64,000 nucleotides of DNA from Metridium senile (Eukaryota > Cnidaria > Anthozoa > Actiniaria > Metridiidae): positions 9,085,738-9,149,737 of the forward strand of contig OX459102.1 in assembly GCA_949775045.1 (NCBI GenBank), read 5' to 3'. Each line of letters starts with the position of its first letter. The first letter of the stretch is position 1. The position numbers and the translations under genes were made by a program. Of this stretch, positions 1 through 19,930 are shown one piece after another. The notes beneath the pieces were generated by a model that worked only from the letters and a program-made list of their open reading frames with translations, was not told where the DNA came from and made no database searches.

Positions 1-171
1 GCTTTTCAAGTGCCCTTAAAAACGTAAATCAAATCTAAGGAGTTTTCAAGGAGTTTAAGGAGTAGCACAAACCCTGTGACAAGGGAAGAAAAAAAAATAC
101 AGACATCCTTTGACAAATACTGAAGATGGTCAAGAAGAGGCTGATGTTAGTAATAATTGATTAATAATGAC

Positions 172-340
172 AACCTCGTTTCCAGGGCCCTCTCCCTTCG
201 CTTTTGGGAAGGAAGAGAGCCCTGGGAACCAGGTTATAATAGAGTGAATTGAACAAAAGAAATGGCATCCATGCTGGTGGTCTTGACAAAAGAAAACCAT
301 CACCATGACTGGTTGGTCCTTAATTTGTTCAATTCACTCT
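172..340. repeat. two small fold-back repeats
   Basis: Two inverted repeats lie side by side in the last visible AASS intron. At 172-235 the arms are about 25 bp and share the core CAGGGC. At 241-257 and 324-340 a 17-bp perfect inverted repeat (starting AGAGTGAATTG) encloses about 65 bp. They look like remains of MITE-type elements. No AASS exon was recognised between 1 and 396. Confidence 0.6.
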
Positions 341-396
341 CCTGAGAATGGTTGCAATCCATCTATCGTTGAAGACTTGTAAATGGATTTACTTAC

Positions 397-8601
<8,205 letters not shown>

Positions 8602-9654
8602 GATTCAAAGAAAACAGCCTGTCAAACAAAACTTGAAAAAGAATACTACAGACACTTGAAGACCAGCCTTGCTGGCATGCACGTATTATAATTAAGAAAT
8701 CGGAAAATTACTGTGGGTTCCCTGAGTTGATACAAAAAATATAATTGGGTTTCCTGTGGTAGTTCGTTTTAGTGTATAGTACCCAGCTTTCCTGTTTCTT
8801 CTAGGAACGCCTGCTACTTATAGTTTGCCTGGTTTTCGGTTCAAAGGCTTCTTGAATCACGTAAAAAGATCGTTGAATCTCAATGCTTCTGACCTTTTTA
8901 ATCGATAAAAATAAGTTCAAAACATTGGTCGAACTCTGAAGAATCGAAAATCTTAGTTTCCAACAAGTTTTTGAGGTAAGTTTTACTGATTTCATCGCTT
9001 TTGATTTCCTACATCTAAACAAAGCGCTTGCATTTTTTGTTTTCATTTATGAATCCGTGCTATTCTTCCCTAAATTGAAATCTTTAGCTCATAATTTCGA
9101 CTAATTATCATTAGAAATGTAGCTTGTTTAGTAATTTTCCATCTTAGTTGCTTTCTTCTTTGCCGTTGTGCTAGGAGATCTTACTGTTTCGCTCTTATTC
9201 TTTTGTTCTCCATTTGATTCGATCAAGCAGCGTTTCATAGGTTTCGGAAAACCACTCCTTTATCCAGCAGTCTAGTACCTTTCTCGCTCTTTCTAACTAT
9301 TTTGTTTTCGATTAAGAGTGCAAACATTTAAACCATGAAATGAAATCAAAGTTGTTGTATCATTTTTTGTTTCCGGTTGATATACTGACTCAATAGTCAC
9401 TAGACAAAATTGATTTTAAAAACTATTGTAATTATGTTATTATTTTATCTCGTGATTTTTTTAAATTAAAAGTGTGTGCACTCTCTCTCTCATTACAACT
9501 TTATTTGTCTTTAATAGCTACTCATGTTTAAGCCTCTTTAATAATAAAAACTTTAAAGTATATAAACTATTAAACTTGTACATCTTAAAAAAAAAGAAAA
9601 ATCTTCTTCAAAAATCTCAGTTTCAATTTGTAAAAGTTTTTTCTTGTCTCCTAG
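8602..9654. other. intergenic region between divergent AASS and zinc-finger genes
   Basis: The AASS start (minus) and the zinc-finger gene (plus) diverge from this interval, so it should contain both promoters. I see no TATA box, CpG island or recognisable coding exon. The open frame at 8801-9046 on the minus strand shows no family resemblance. A polypyrimidine-AG acceptor at 9637-9654 marks the start of the first coding exon of the plus-strand gene, so an unseen 5' UTR exon probably lies within this interval. Confidence 0.4.
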
Positions 9655-9672
9655 GGTTTTTGATAATTCAAA

Positions 9673-12490
9673 ATGTCTAATGTGCAGTGGATAGAATACC
9701 AATGGAAGTCTGGTCAGACTATGTTTATCTACAACAAGATGACAGGAGAACACCAATGGCCACCTGACTGTAACACTGTAAGTGTAAATGATAATATTTA
9801 TGATTCTTATAACAGGATGAGGAAGAGGTAAACCGCAATCCACGATTCACCCTAAATTCAACCTGTGATTTGTGAAAAGCAAAATAATCCAGTTGTGATC
9901 TATGAAATCATCTTCGCTTGTGAGTTGTAATTCATGCTTGTCACAATTATGGTTGTATAAAACGAAACCTGTATTGTCGGATTTGTGAAAAGGCTTTAAG
10001 TAACTCTGTAATCTATGAAATTGTGAAAAAATGGCCTGTGATTTGTGATTGGTATCCCCTCTTTCCCACCCTGTTATAACCAGATTTGGTTATATCTTCA
10101 GTAGTGGTCAATGCAGGTTATTCAACAGTGAGTGTATTGTATTAGTACAAGGCAGTCACTGAGGGTTGTCACAGCCTGGGTTTGTTACATCCTTAAGGCC
10201 CTTGCAAACGCACGCAACATTGTTGGACCAACATGGTTGCTCCAACATGTTGGGCCCGTTTAAACACCCTGTTGGATGATGTTTGATGAAACTCATCCAA
10301 CATTTCTTTTGTTCTCGTGTTCAACAAACTGTATCGCAACAATGTTGGCCAACAATGTTGCGTGCGTTTGTACGGGCCTTTAGTGGTTCGTTTACCTCCC
10401 CCAATGCAGGTTCATGAGTGTAGTATGCAAGTGTCTGCAAAGTGATGTTTCATCCTCAACTGCGAATATACATGTAAAGCTAGAATGCCAGGCCTTGCAT
10501 ATCCAGATTTTTAAAATGTGTTTTCACAATTTCAGGAATCGATAATATGCAAAGAGTTTTGCAGTATTGCCACTCAGACAGAAGACTATGGCTGTAGCAA
10601 TGGCTGTACTTCTATGTACCTCAATGAAGATGCCTGTGACATTTCCCCTGGTACAATACATCAACCACAAACAGCAGATAGACAAGAAGGTAAACAAAAG
10701 ATACAATGTAGGATTGTTGTATTTACTGTTGCCAGAATGTTAAGCATTTTCTACTAAATTCCTTACTTCCTTTCTTCCATCCTTCCTTCCATCCTTCCTT
10801 CCATCCTTCCTAATTACTGACTTACTGTTTTAGTGACGTTTTTAAAATTAAACTCTCCTTCGAGTGTAAAACAGTTTCTTCTGTATAAACTAATGCTTGT
10901 TCTGCTTTTTTGACAGACTGTGTTGCTGAACCGGCTCCAGTCAATACCCAGAGCATCCAATGTGATAATATTAAACAAGAAATAGACAGCCCAGAAATGG
11001 AAGGAATGCCTTCAGTGGTGCACGTTTTGGATGAACTTAGGGTAGAATTCACCCCCTCCGATATCTTTGGTGATGGCATCTCCAACATAGCAACCGAGCA
11101 AGTTGATGGTGATGATGGTGGTGTTCGTAATAATGCTGTCAAATACACAAACGATGGTGACACTGATATTGATAATGATTTGGATGATGATAATGATGAC
11201 GATAATCATTGTGAAGCTGATGGTGTTGATGATGAAGATGATGATGATTGTGTTGGTTATGATGATGATAATGATTCCGATTATATATTCACTGGACGAT
11301 ACGATAGAAAAGGTCCACCTCGAGAAAAGAAAGCGGCCGAATCACCATTTATAGCATGCCAGTTCTGTCAGAAACAGTTTGAGAATAACTCGCGACTCGC
11401 TGTCCATTTAAGATCCCACACTGGTGAGAAACCATATGGCTGTACATACTGCGATAAAAAATTCGCACAAAGGTATAACTTAAATAGACATATTATGAGT
11501 CATACAGGCGAGCGACCCTTTGAATGTTTGTACTGCAGCAAGAAATTCCAGGAAAAGAATAAACTGAAACGACATGTGTTAATACACACCGGAGAGAAAC
11601 CCTTTGAGTGTTCTTACTGTGGTAGACGGTTCCCACAAAAGGGTAGCTTGATTGTTCATGTTAGAACGCATACTGGTGAAGAGAACCCATTCAAATGTAC
11701 GTCATGCAGCAAAAAGTTCGGAAGGAAGCTTGACTTGATACGTCACATAAGAACACATACTGGAGAGAAACCGTTCAACTGTACGTTTTGCGAGAAGAAA
11801 TTTTCCAAGAAGTACAACTTGAATCGCCATCTTAGAACACATACTGGAGAGAAGCCCTTTGGATGTGACTATTGCGAGAAGAGGTTTGCAGAAAAGACCG
11901 ACTGGATTAGCCATGTTGCTCTCCATACTGGAGAAAAACCTTTTGAATGTACTCAATGTGGACTCAGATTTTTACGCCGAAGGAACTTAAGTCGACATCT
12001 TATTCTACATTCCGGAAATCCCGAGCTCAAGGAGAGCTCCTTTTCTGGAATTAAAGTCGAGAGTAATTCAGATGAACAATGTACGTCAAATGAGACAAAG
12101 AAGATCTTTGAATGTTCATTTTGTAATGTTGAGTTCCCAGAAGAGGAATCTTTGATTGATCATCTTAAAACACATAGTGGTGAGAAACCTTATGGCTGCT
12201 CTTTCTGCGATAAGAGGTTTGCTTTCAAGAGTAAGTTAAAAAGTCATATAAGAATACATACTACGGAAAAGACCCAGGAATGCTCTCACTGCGAGAAGAG
12301 ATTTGCACACAAGAGTACTTTAGAAAGGCATGTTAGAATACACACTGGGGAAAAGCCCTTTGAATGTGTATCTTGTACCAAGAAGTTTTCCACAAAGTAC
12401 ACTTTAATCCGCCATCACCAGCGGCACAGTGCATGTAATGTAAAGCAAGATGATGTAGACGATGTTCCACCGGAGCAATTATTCGATTGA
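9673..12490 (+). CDS. WW-like domain plus twelve C2H2 zinc fingers, DNA-binding protein (3 coding exons)
   Basis: Exons 9673-9777, 10536-10689 and 10917-12490 join in frame (phases 0 and 1) to 610 codons plus TGA. The first exon encodes a WW-like module: W6 or W11, G14, the aromatic run FIYN (18-21), TGE (24-26) and WPP (29-31). Residues about 110-118 contain IKQEIDSPE, which fits the phosphorylation-dependent sumoylation pattern (hydrophobic-K-x-E-x-x-S-P). A strongly acidic Asp-rich stretch follows. Eight C2H2 fingers with TGEKP linkers come next, then a spacer with a second sumoylation-type site (IKVE), then four more fingers. Such arrays bind DNA in the nucleus, and the target is unknown. 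The first coding exon is preceded by an acceptor-like AG at 9653-9654. The start is the first ATG after that acceptor. Confidence 0.85.
9840..10080. repeat. degenerate TGTGATTTGTGA-like repeat in intron 1
   Basis: Several imperfect copies of GTGATTTGTGA/GTGATCTATGAAAT occur in the first intron of the zinc-finger gene. Nothing coding is visible. Confidence 0.5.
10195..10382. mobile_element. MITE-like element, family D, intact copy
   Basis: Inverted ends (about AAGGCCCTTGCAAACGCACG and complement) surround repeated CAACATGTTGG/CAACAATGTTGG motifs. The interrupted second copy is at 24672-25260. Located in intron 1 of the zinc-finger gene. Confidence 0.8.
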
Positions 12491-12544
12491 AAGACCATTC
12501 ATATTTTCAATTGGATAAATTGCCTATATAACTATAACTGAGGA

Positions 12545-13480
12545 TAAAATGTACGAAACTAGCGGTTAAACTAGACGTGCATGGGGACTGTGTCAGGGTT
12601 TTTAAGGAAACAATTGGTGTAAAAATGTAAGATAACTCACGATAACTAGCTTCAACTAGAATGGACTGCGTCAGTGTTTGTATAAGGATCCGAAATAATT
12701 GGTGTACAAATTTACGATAACTAGCGATTAAACTAGCGTGGACTGCGTCAGTGTTTTAAAGGAATAAATTAGGCAAAAACTAGTGGTTATACCAATATGG
12801 ACAATGTATGATAACTAGCGGTTAAACTAGCATGGACTGCGTCAATGTTTTAAAACAATGAACTGGGTAAAAGTGCAACAATATAAATAACTAGCAGTTA
12901 AACTGATATGGACTCCGTCTATCTTTCCAAGAAAACAATTGGAGAAAAACAATGTACGATAACTAGCGGTTAAACTAGTGTGGACTGTGTCAGTGTTTCT
13001 AAGCGGACAATTGGAGTACAAATGTACGATAACTAGCGGTTAAACTAGTGTGGACTATGTCAGTGTTTCTAAGCGAACAATTGGAGTACAAATGTACGAT
13101 AACTAGCGGTTAAACTAGTGTGGACTACGACAGTGTTTCTAAGCGGACAATTGGAGTACAAATGTACGATAACTAGCGGTTAAACTAGTGTGGACTACGT
13201 CAGTGTTTTTAAGGACACAATTGGAGTAAAACTGTACTATAACTAGAGGTTAAACTAGTGTGGACTGCGTCGTTGTTTCTAACTAGGAAACAATTGGAGT
13301 AAAAATGTACGATAACTAGAGGTTAAACTAGTGTGGACTGCGTCGTTGTTTCTAACTAGGAAACAATTGGAGTAAAAATGTACGATAACTAGCGGTTAAT
13401 CTAGTGTGGACTGTATCAGTGTTTCTGAGGAAACAATTGGAGAAAAACAATGTACCATTACTAGGGTATAACTAGTGTAT
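12545..13480. repeat. about 70-bp minisatellite just 3' of the zinc-finger gene
   Basis: About a dozen copies of a unit with TACGATAACTAGCGGTTAAA, TGGACTGCGTCAGTGTTT and ACAATTGGAG. Spacing is about 60-70 bp and irregular at the left, then 70 bp (copies at 12959, 13029, 13099, 13169 and 13239), then 73 bp. It begins about 55 bp after the stop codon, so it may be transcribed as 3' UTR. Each unit contains a short inverted CTAG pair. Confidence 0.9.
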
Positions 13481-13769
13481 GCTTCGTTAATCGTTTTTAT
13501 TTAATCGTTACATTAATAAGCGAAGTAAACATGTTAACTTACAATTATTCTGATCATTATGCATTATACTGAATATGAACAACTTGTTAATACTCGTGCA
13601 GTTTTATTCCTATCAATACTAACCCTCTTTACAACACTAAGAGAGACTTCCATTATAGCGTCATGTACAACCTAGACCAGAATGCTTTGCCTACTTGCTT
13701 TTATGAAACAATATTTCATGCAATAGACCTTACTAATGAAGGAGCTAATCATATCCGAATGCCCCGTCA

Positions 13770-13947
13770 GCCTCACACTAGTCTAGAGTTGGACCCACTT
13801 TTTTTATCGGAAGATGTCAGATGCGCGCGCGATAATATTTTATCAAGCATCCCGCATAGAAGGCAGTAGAATTCATAAGACCGCGCGCGTAAAAGAAAAA
13901 TATCTCTATTGCGAAAATTGGATCCAGCTACCTTTAGACTTGCCTCA
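13770..13947. mobile_element. degenerate fold-back element
   Basis: Imperfect inverted arms (GCCTCACACTAGTCTAGAGT at the left, a diverged TAGACTTGCCTCA complement at the right) surround GCGCGCG-containing interiors. The rest of 13481-14387 shows no gene; a 68-codon open frame at 13663-13869 has no recognisable domain and ends inside this element. Confidence 0.45.
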
Positions 13948-14387
13948 TTCTGACTCAGTGAAAGCAGTGAATTCATAATCAGATGGCCGTGCTTTTGTTT
14001 TATTGAATTAAAGCGCGAGGTTTATCGGGCAGTCGTATATAATAAGCTGCTTAGCTTCGTGAGAAATCTATGCTCAACTGGTATATTTGTCAAAAATAGT
14101 TGGTTTGTTAGTATTTTAATTATCTCGTAGTGACTACTTCATTTCTTTTAAGTATAGCAAAGCTACCCCCTACCCCAAACATCAATGTTGGTTTGAAATG
14201 ATAGCGCATTGACAGGTCAACCACAGCGCCAAACAATGACTCCCTCATGAACATCACCAAAGAGGATGGGGGTAGTTACATTTCAGCAGTGATCAAATGA
14301 GCTCGTCGCACTCGAAAGGTCGCAAAGCATTCTGGTACTGGTAGTAAATGACGCCATCTTGGAAATTGTCTATTTTTAAACATGTTA

Positions 14388-17300
14388 TCATGCACCGATA
14401 TCTTGCTGTTGTTGACACAACTTCGCCAACACTTTGTTCGCTTCTTGAGGGAAAACACCGAGGATGTCGTGCACAATGCCAGCCTTGCATGAAGTCTGAT
14501 ATCCTCTCCTAAGACACTCTGCTTTGAAGGGGATGTTTACGCAAAGGTTCCCGTCTTTACGCATGCGCTGAGCGTATTGTTTAACGCAGTTCGTATCGAT
14601 TTCTTTGACACATTTTGGGATCTTCCCAGGATGCACTACAGCATAAAAACATTGTTTTTTTCATTAGGGTTACGATGATTAGTTGTTGTATACATCGCTA
14701 ACTTTACATCACTATCACCACCATCATCATTATTACCACCACCATCATGATAATAATAACCACCACTATCACCATCATCATCATTATTACCACCACCATC
14801 ATGATAATAATAACCACCACTATCACCATCATCATCATTATTACCACCATATATCATCATCATAATAATAATAACCACCACTATCACCATCATCATCATT
14901 ATTACCACCATATATCATCATCAAAATAATAATAACCACCACTATCACCATCATCATCATTATTACCACCATATATCATCATCATAATAATAATAACCAC
15001 CACTATCACCATCATCATCATTATTACCACCATATATCATCATCATAATAATAATAACCACCACTATCACCATCATCATCATTATTACCACCATATATCA
15101 TCATCATAATAATAATAACTATCACTATCACCACCATCATCATTATTACCACCACCATCATGATAATAATAACCACCACTATCACCATCATCATCATTAT
15201 TACCACCACCATCATCATTATAATAACCACCACTATCACCACCATCATCATTATTGCCACCACCATCATCATCATCATAATAATAACCATCACTATCACC
15301 ACCATCATCATTACCACCACCATCATAATAATAATAACCACCACTATCACCATCATCATTATTACCACCATCAAATTATCATCATAGTATATTACCACCA
15401 CTATCACCATCATCATCATTATTACCACCACCATCATGATAATAATAACCACCACTATCACCATCATCATTATTACCACCATCAAATTATCATAATATAT
15501 TACCACCACTATCACCATCATCATTATTACCACCATCAAATTATCATCATAATATATTACCACCACTATCACCATCATCATCATTATTACCACCACCATC
15601 ATGATAATAATAACCACCACTATCACCATCATCATTATTACCACCATCAAATTATCATCATAATATATTACCACCACTATCACCATCATCATCATTATTA
15701 CCACCACCATCATGATAATAATAACCACCACTATCACCATCATCATCATTATTACCACCATCAAATTATCATCATAATATATTACCACCACCAATATCAT
15801 CATTAATTACTTACACAGACGGTTAATGCTTCTTTTCCAACATCTTTTAGATTTGCGAGAGTCACGAACTAAAATAAAAAAACCTTACAATTTAAAACAA
15901 AGCCCATTGAAAAGATAACTAAAGATACTTATGCAGAAATTTATGCGTCGTATTAATGAATAAATGGTTAAAGAATAAATGCATGAATGAACGAATCAAT
16001 CAAATGAATTGATGGGTCAAGAAACAAATGTTTTACGATAAATGTTATCAAAAGATGTATTGTTGTACTCGACGATTCAACACAACTTAGTGTCATTATC
16101 AATAGTGTGTTAGTTGTAATAACCAATCAGTCGATACAGATCAGGCTACTCTGTGGAGTATTTTTGTGGAGTTTTTCAGGATTTGGGGTTTCTGTGTTAT
16201 CTTTAACGAGCGAGAAATAGAACCGAGCAAAAAGGATCGAAGTTAATGGGGAGGCATTTTCGTACCCAGACCCTTCTCAGCTTTCTAACGGAAGGTCTCC
16301 AGGAAACAGTACAATAGACCTCTTTACCTTCGTTGTTTGTTGTCCCATTTCAGATCACGCGATGCTACCCTTGGGAATTGTTTCTTTCACATGTAAATGA
16401 TATAACACGTTCATCATAAAAGAACAATTCTCAAGGGAACGACACAATGGGCTATTTGCATACGGAGGTAAAGAGGTCTATTACATGTAATACTCATTAT
16501 ATATCACAGTTGATCTTTTGAAAATTAACTGTCTTTGTTACTTTTGTTTTTGTTAAGTCCTAAAAACGGTAATGTATGTATGGCAATAGAGCGATGTCAC
16601 ATAACGCATTTTAACATGCCAATTAATATAAAAAACATGCTATGAGCTAAGTACGGATGACCATACAGTTGATCATAAATTGCTCGGCAAAAATCAAGAA
16701 ACAAAGTATTAGAACTAGCTGTTGTATCATAAACTATAGTCAACATGTAATATTTTGCTCACTTATATTCGCTAAGCGCGAAGCTCATTAGCATGTCAAT
16801 TTACTCATTTATGTACAATTGCGATATATAAAACGCTCTATTGAATGATTAAATTAATAATAATTATAATAACCTTTTTCGAGCTTCTTTAACAAGTCTT
16901 TGGCCTTATATAAGCGGCAGACCTTGATTTTTTCCTCGAATACAACGTACGATGCACTGGCCCTGGCTAGAGAGTTGAACGTTGGACTATTTGCCTTCAT
17001 GATGTACTTGTTGACACACTTTGCTAATTTCTACCAATGGAAGATAAAACACGACAAATTAATCATCCTATATACATCTTATATAATAAAGGCCATGTAA
17101 AATACTGAAAAATAACGCTTTTTTATGCACTATAGCCTATGCAAAATATGCTCAAAAATGACAATTTTTAATGGACTATAGCCCATGCAAAATGTGCTCA
17201 AAAATGACGATGTTTGATGGACTATAGCCCATGCAAAATGCTCAAACATGACCAAAAATGACGATTTTGGATGGACTATATAGCCCATGGAAAATGACCA

Positions 17301-17656
17301 AAAATGACGATTCTTGATGGACTATAGCCCATGCAAAATGCTAAACAAAAATGTCCAAAAATGACGATTTGGATGGGTTTTCGCCCATGAAAATGTACCA
17401 AAAAATGACGATTTGATTGACTACTGCCCATATACAAAATGATGAAAAAGGACTACAGTATACTCACACTGTCCAAGTAGCAATGTAGTCTCAAGTCATC
17501 CCACTTGCCATATTTAGAATCCCCAAATCCCATAGCGTATTCAGTAACGCATTTCGTCAAGTATTGGGTATTTTCAGGCTTACAAGTCTTTTTCGCTGAT
17601 GTCCCGACAACTATGGCCAGTAAAACAAAACCAACTCCAAAATTCAAGCTTAACAT
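14388..17656 (-). CDS. predicted secreted cysteine-rich protein, family unknown (4 exons)
   Basis: Exons 17656-17468, 17030-16874, 15868-15815 and 14635-14388 have GT-AG borders and phases 0, 1, 1, giving 215 aa. Residues 1-21 (MLSLNFGVGFVLLAIVVGTSA) are a clear signal peptide with a hydrophobic core and small residues before the cut. The mature part has spaced cysteines in repeated 'KCV(T/N/K)xY' contexts: TKCVTEY, AKCVNKY, PKCVKEI and TNCVKQY, suggesting internal repeats. The third exon is 54 nt, a multiple of three, and gives a bland reading in this phase, so it may be a cassette exon or wrongly included; skipping it keeps the frame. A 5' UTR exon ending with a good donor (18405, GTAAGT) and an acceptor at 17691-17692 are plausible. 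I do not recognise the family; an extracellular role is inferred only from the signal peptide. Confidence 0.65.
14700..15800. repeat. 1.1-kb CAT/ATT/ACC composite minisatellite
   Basis: Alternating modules such as ACCACCACTATCACC, ATCATCATTATT and either CATGATAATAATAA or CATATATCATCATC repeat about every 50-75 bp. It fills most of the last intron of the secreted-protein gene. The long open frames on both strands follow from the trinucleotide structure. Confidence 0.95.
16313..16482. mobile_element. fold-back element
   Basis: The ends AATAGACCTCTTTACCT and its complement, plus inner inverted parts around CCCTTGGGAATTGTT, form a palindrome. It lies between exons 2 and 3 of the secreted-protein gene. 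Confidence 0.75.
17125..17445. repeat. about 50-60-bp minisatellite in intron 1
   Basis: Six imperfect copies of a unit containing GACTATAGCCCATGCAAAAT and AAAAATGACGATTT lie between exons 1 and 2 of the secreted-protein gene. Confidence 0.85.
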
Positions 17657-17721
17657 GATGGCAAACGTCTGTGTTCCTATGATCAAATTTCTATAAAGTT
17701 TAGAATAGGCTTGGAGAAACT

Positions 17722-18315
17722 ACGCGAAATATAGGCAGAAGGGAAAATAGGGAGGAGAGACGGAGAAACAGCTTGAAATAGACAGGGAGATGGGGAAAAC
17801 AACGGGAAAATATATAGGGAGAAGGCAAAATAGGGAGAAGAGACGGAGAAACAGCTTGAAATATATAGACAGGGAGATGGGGAAAACAACGGGAAAATAT
17901 ATAGGGAGAAGGCAAAATAGGGAGGAGAGACGGAGAAACAGCTTGAAATAGACAGGGAGATGGGGAAAACAACGGGAAAATATATAGGGAGAAGGCAAAA
18001 TAGGGAGAAGAGACGGAGAAACAGCTTGAAATATATAGACAGGGAGATGGGGAAAACAACGGGAAAATATATAGGGAGAAGGCAAAATAGGGAGAGAAAA
18101 ACAACTTAAAATAGCTAGGCAAGGAGATGGGACAAACAACAGGAAAATGTAGGGAGAAGGGAAAAATAGGGAGGAGGGAAAAACAGCTTAAAATGCACAG
18201 GGAGGTAGGAGAAACAATGAGAAAATATAGGGAGAAGGGAAAATAGGGAGGAGAGAGAAACAGCTTAAATTAGGCAGGGAGATGGGTGAAACAACGAGGA
18301 TATATAGGGAGAATG
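17722..18315. repeat. purine-rich minisatellite, 83/87-bp alternating units
   Basis: Units containing GAAAACAACGGGAAAATATA start at 17795, 17882, 17965 and 18052, that is spacings of 87, 83 and 87 bp: a dimeric repeat of 170 bp. More diverged copies follow to about 18315. It probably lies in the intron between the 5' UTR exon and the first coding exon of the secreted-protein gene. Confidence 0.9.
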
Positions 18316-18472
18316 AATATAAAATCATAGGGAGTTAAACCAAATGGAAAAAAATGCAATTAGTATGCCATGCAACCATGCAAATAAAAACGAACAAGAC
18401 TTACCAAAATACAGCCTCTTGATTTCAACAGCTGAGTCTCAGTGTAAACCGTACCAGATAAAGAAATGAGAG

Positions 18473-18478
18473 TTTATA
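18473..18478 (-). promoter_or_regulatory. candidate TATA box of the secreted-protein gene
   Basis: TATAAA on the minus strand in the context CGTATAAACT. A transcript starting about 30 nt downstream would run into a short leader ending at the consensus donor at 18405-18403. Assignment is an inference. Confidence 0.4.
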
Positions 18479-18760
18479 CGTTTTCCAATTGTTTGCCTAT
18501 TTGTGTGAAATGTCCAGGTGTGATAAGAAATACAAACAAAATGGCATCTGCTTCATCTACATATATGATTGTATATGTTTGTTTAAGAACAAAAACTATA
18601 GAATATAGTATTGATAAGCTTTTTAAACGATGAAGTAGATCTTATCTAACACTATTGCAAATAATTTATTTTGAAAAATTCAACATGATATGATGCATGA
18701 TGCTGTTATTTTAAACTAAAATAAAATCGGAATGTTAATCATATGTAATTGTAGTCTTTT

Positions 18761-19051
18761 AGAGTGCTTACACTATGTCCATGAAACAAAATCTAAATAG
18801 TTACTAACTAATATAGTTTTTATTTAGTGACTATTAGTCACTATCACTCAACTGGAACAGCTTTAGTAACAATACACAATGAATAAAGTATTAACTTTCT
18901 ATGGTTTTGAGTATTTGATTTCCCTTGTGTCTTGTGGTCTATTGTTACTAAAGCTGTTTCAGTTGAGTGATAGTGACTAATAGTGACTAAATAAAAACTA
19001 ATATGTAGGAACTATTTAGATTCTATTTCATGGACATAGTGTAAGCACTCT
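18761..19051. mobile_element. fold-back element, family B, intact copy
   Basis: Nearly perfect inverted arms of about 125 bp: AGAGTGCTTACACTATGTCC at the left end and its complement at the right, each containing TAGTGACTATTAGTCACTAT-like parts. No coding capacity. Confidence 0.9.
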
Positions 19052-19069
19052 AGTGAGGCTCACGTTATC

Positions 19070-19400
19070 ATTTAGTAATCCATCTATATTTGTAAATATT
19101 CAGTTATTCATTCAATGATTCATATATTCATATATTCATTCATTCATCTATCCATTCATTCATTTATGCATATCATCCATATGCACATTTGATCATATTA
19201 CACATGTTAACATATTATACATGTTAAAATGCGCAATATATATATATATATATTAAACATTATTAGTATTGTTATCATCCACTCATCCATCTATCCATTC
19301 ATTCATTTATTCATCAATTCATCCATCTATCGATTAATTTAATCTATCAATTCATCCATCCATTCACTCATCCTATCATTCATTCTTCTATTCATTTTCA
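19070..19400. repeat. TCAT/CATT simple repeat region
   Basis: Imperfect ATTCATTCATC/CCATCTATC repeats with a short AT dinucleotide run. Nothing coding seen. Confidence 0.75.
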
Positions 19401-19738
19401 ACTTTGTTTTACTATCTTCAACATATAATGTTATTCTTAGTTATTACACTAACGTCATCAGTTGCTTTGGTCAATTGCACACTACCGGTCCTCAGTTTCC
19501 TGTGATTATTTATTCTGTTTGTTTGTAAGCCTGATAACCGGATCGTTTCAACACTTCCAGAACTCGTAAAACCCTCATCACAGCCACTAAATAAAATATT
19601 GACGGTTAACTCCTGTATAAGATGACAAATAAGTGAGAATACTGACAAATATACTCAAACATTTGGTCTGCAAAAGATGATAGTGGCAATAGCCGACAGT
19701 TGCGGACGTTACTGCTTCGTCATAGTATACGTAATTAT

Positions 19739-19930
19739 AAAGAGAGGCACCTATGCCTTTAGGAGGGGGCGGAATGGCCGGGGGGGGGGGGGGGACTGGC
19801 AACTGCAAAACCGCACAATCGCAACACAATTTGCTAAAAACCGCAACGTAAGATCTGTAAAACCGCAAATTTCCATGACTAAAACCACAAAACCGCACCA
19901 AAAATAACTTAAGCCGCAAAACTGACCTGC
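19739..19930. repeat. G-run followed by AAACCGCA repeats
   Basis: A run of 15 G at about 19780-19794 is followed by several AAAACCGCA repeats to about 19922. Between 19930 and 20986 I see no gene, only an imperfect hairpin at about 20548-20604 (GATGATGACGATCGTCG against CGACTATCATCATC). Confidence 0.55.

Noticed and set aside
8801..9046. 81-codon minus-strand frame upstream of AASS
   Set aside because: No domain, no splice connection to AASS, and composition like the surrounding intergenic DNA.
14636..15803. Long open frames (up to 259 codons) rich in I/M/V or H/Y
   Set aside because: They result from the trinucleotide composition of the minisatellite, and frames exist on both strands.
17700..18139. 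Overlapping 139-140-codon minus-strand frames with repeated PSPYIFS motifs
   Set aside because: Frames kept open by the 83/87-bp minisatellite (170-bp dimer), with no start or splice context and position inside a probable intron.
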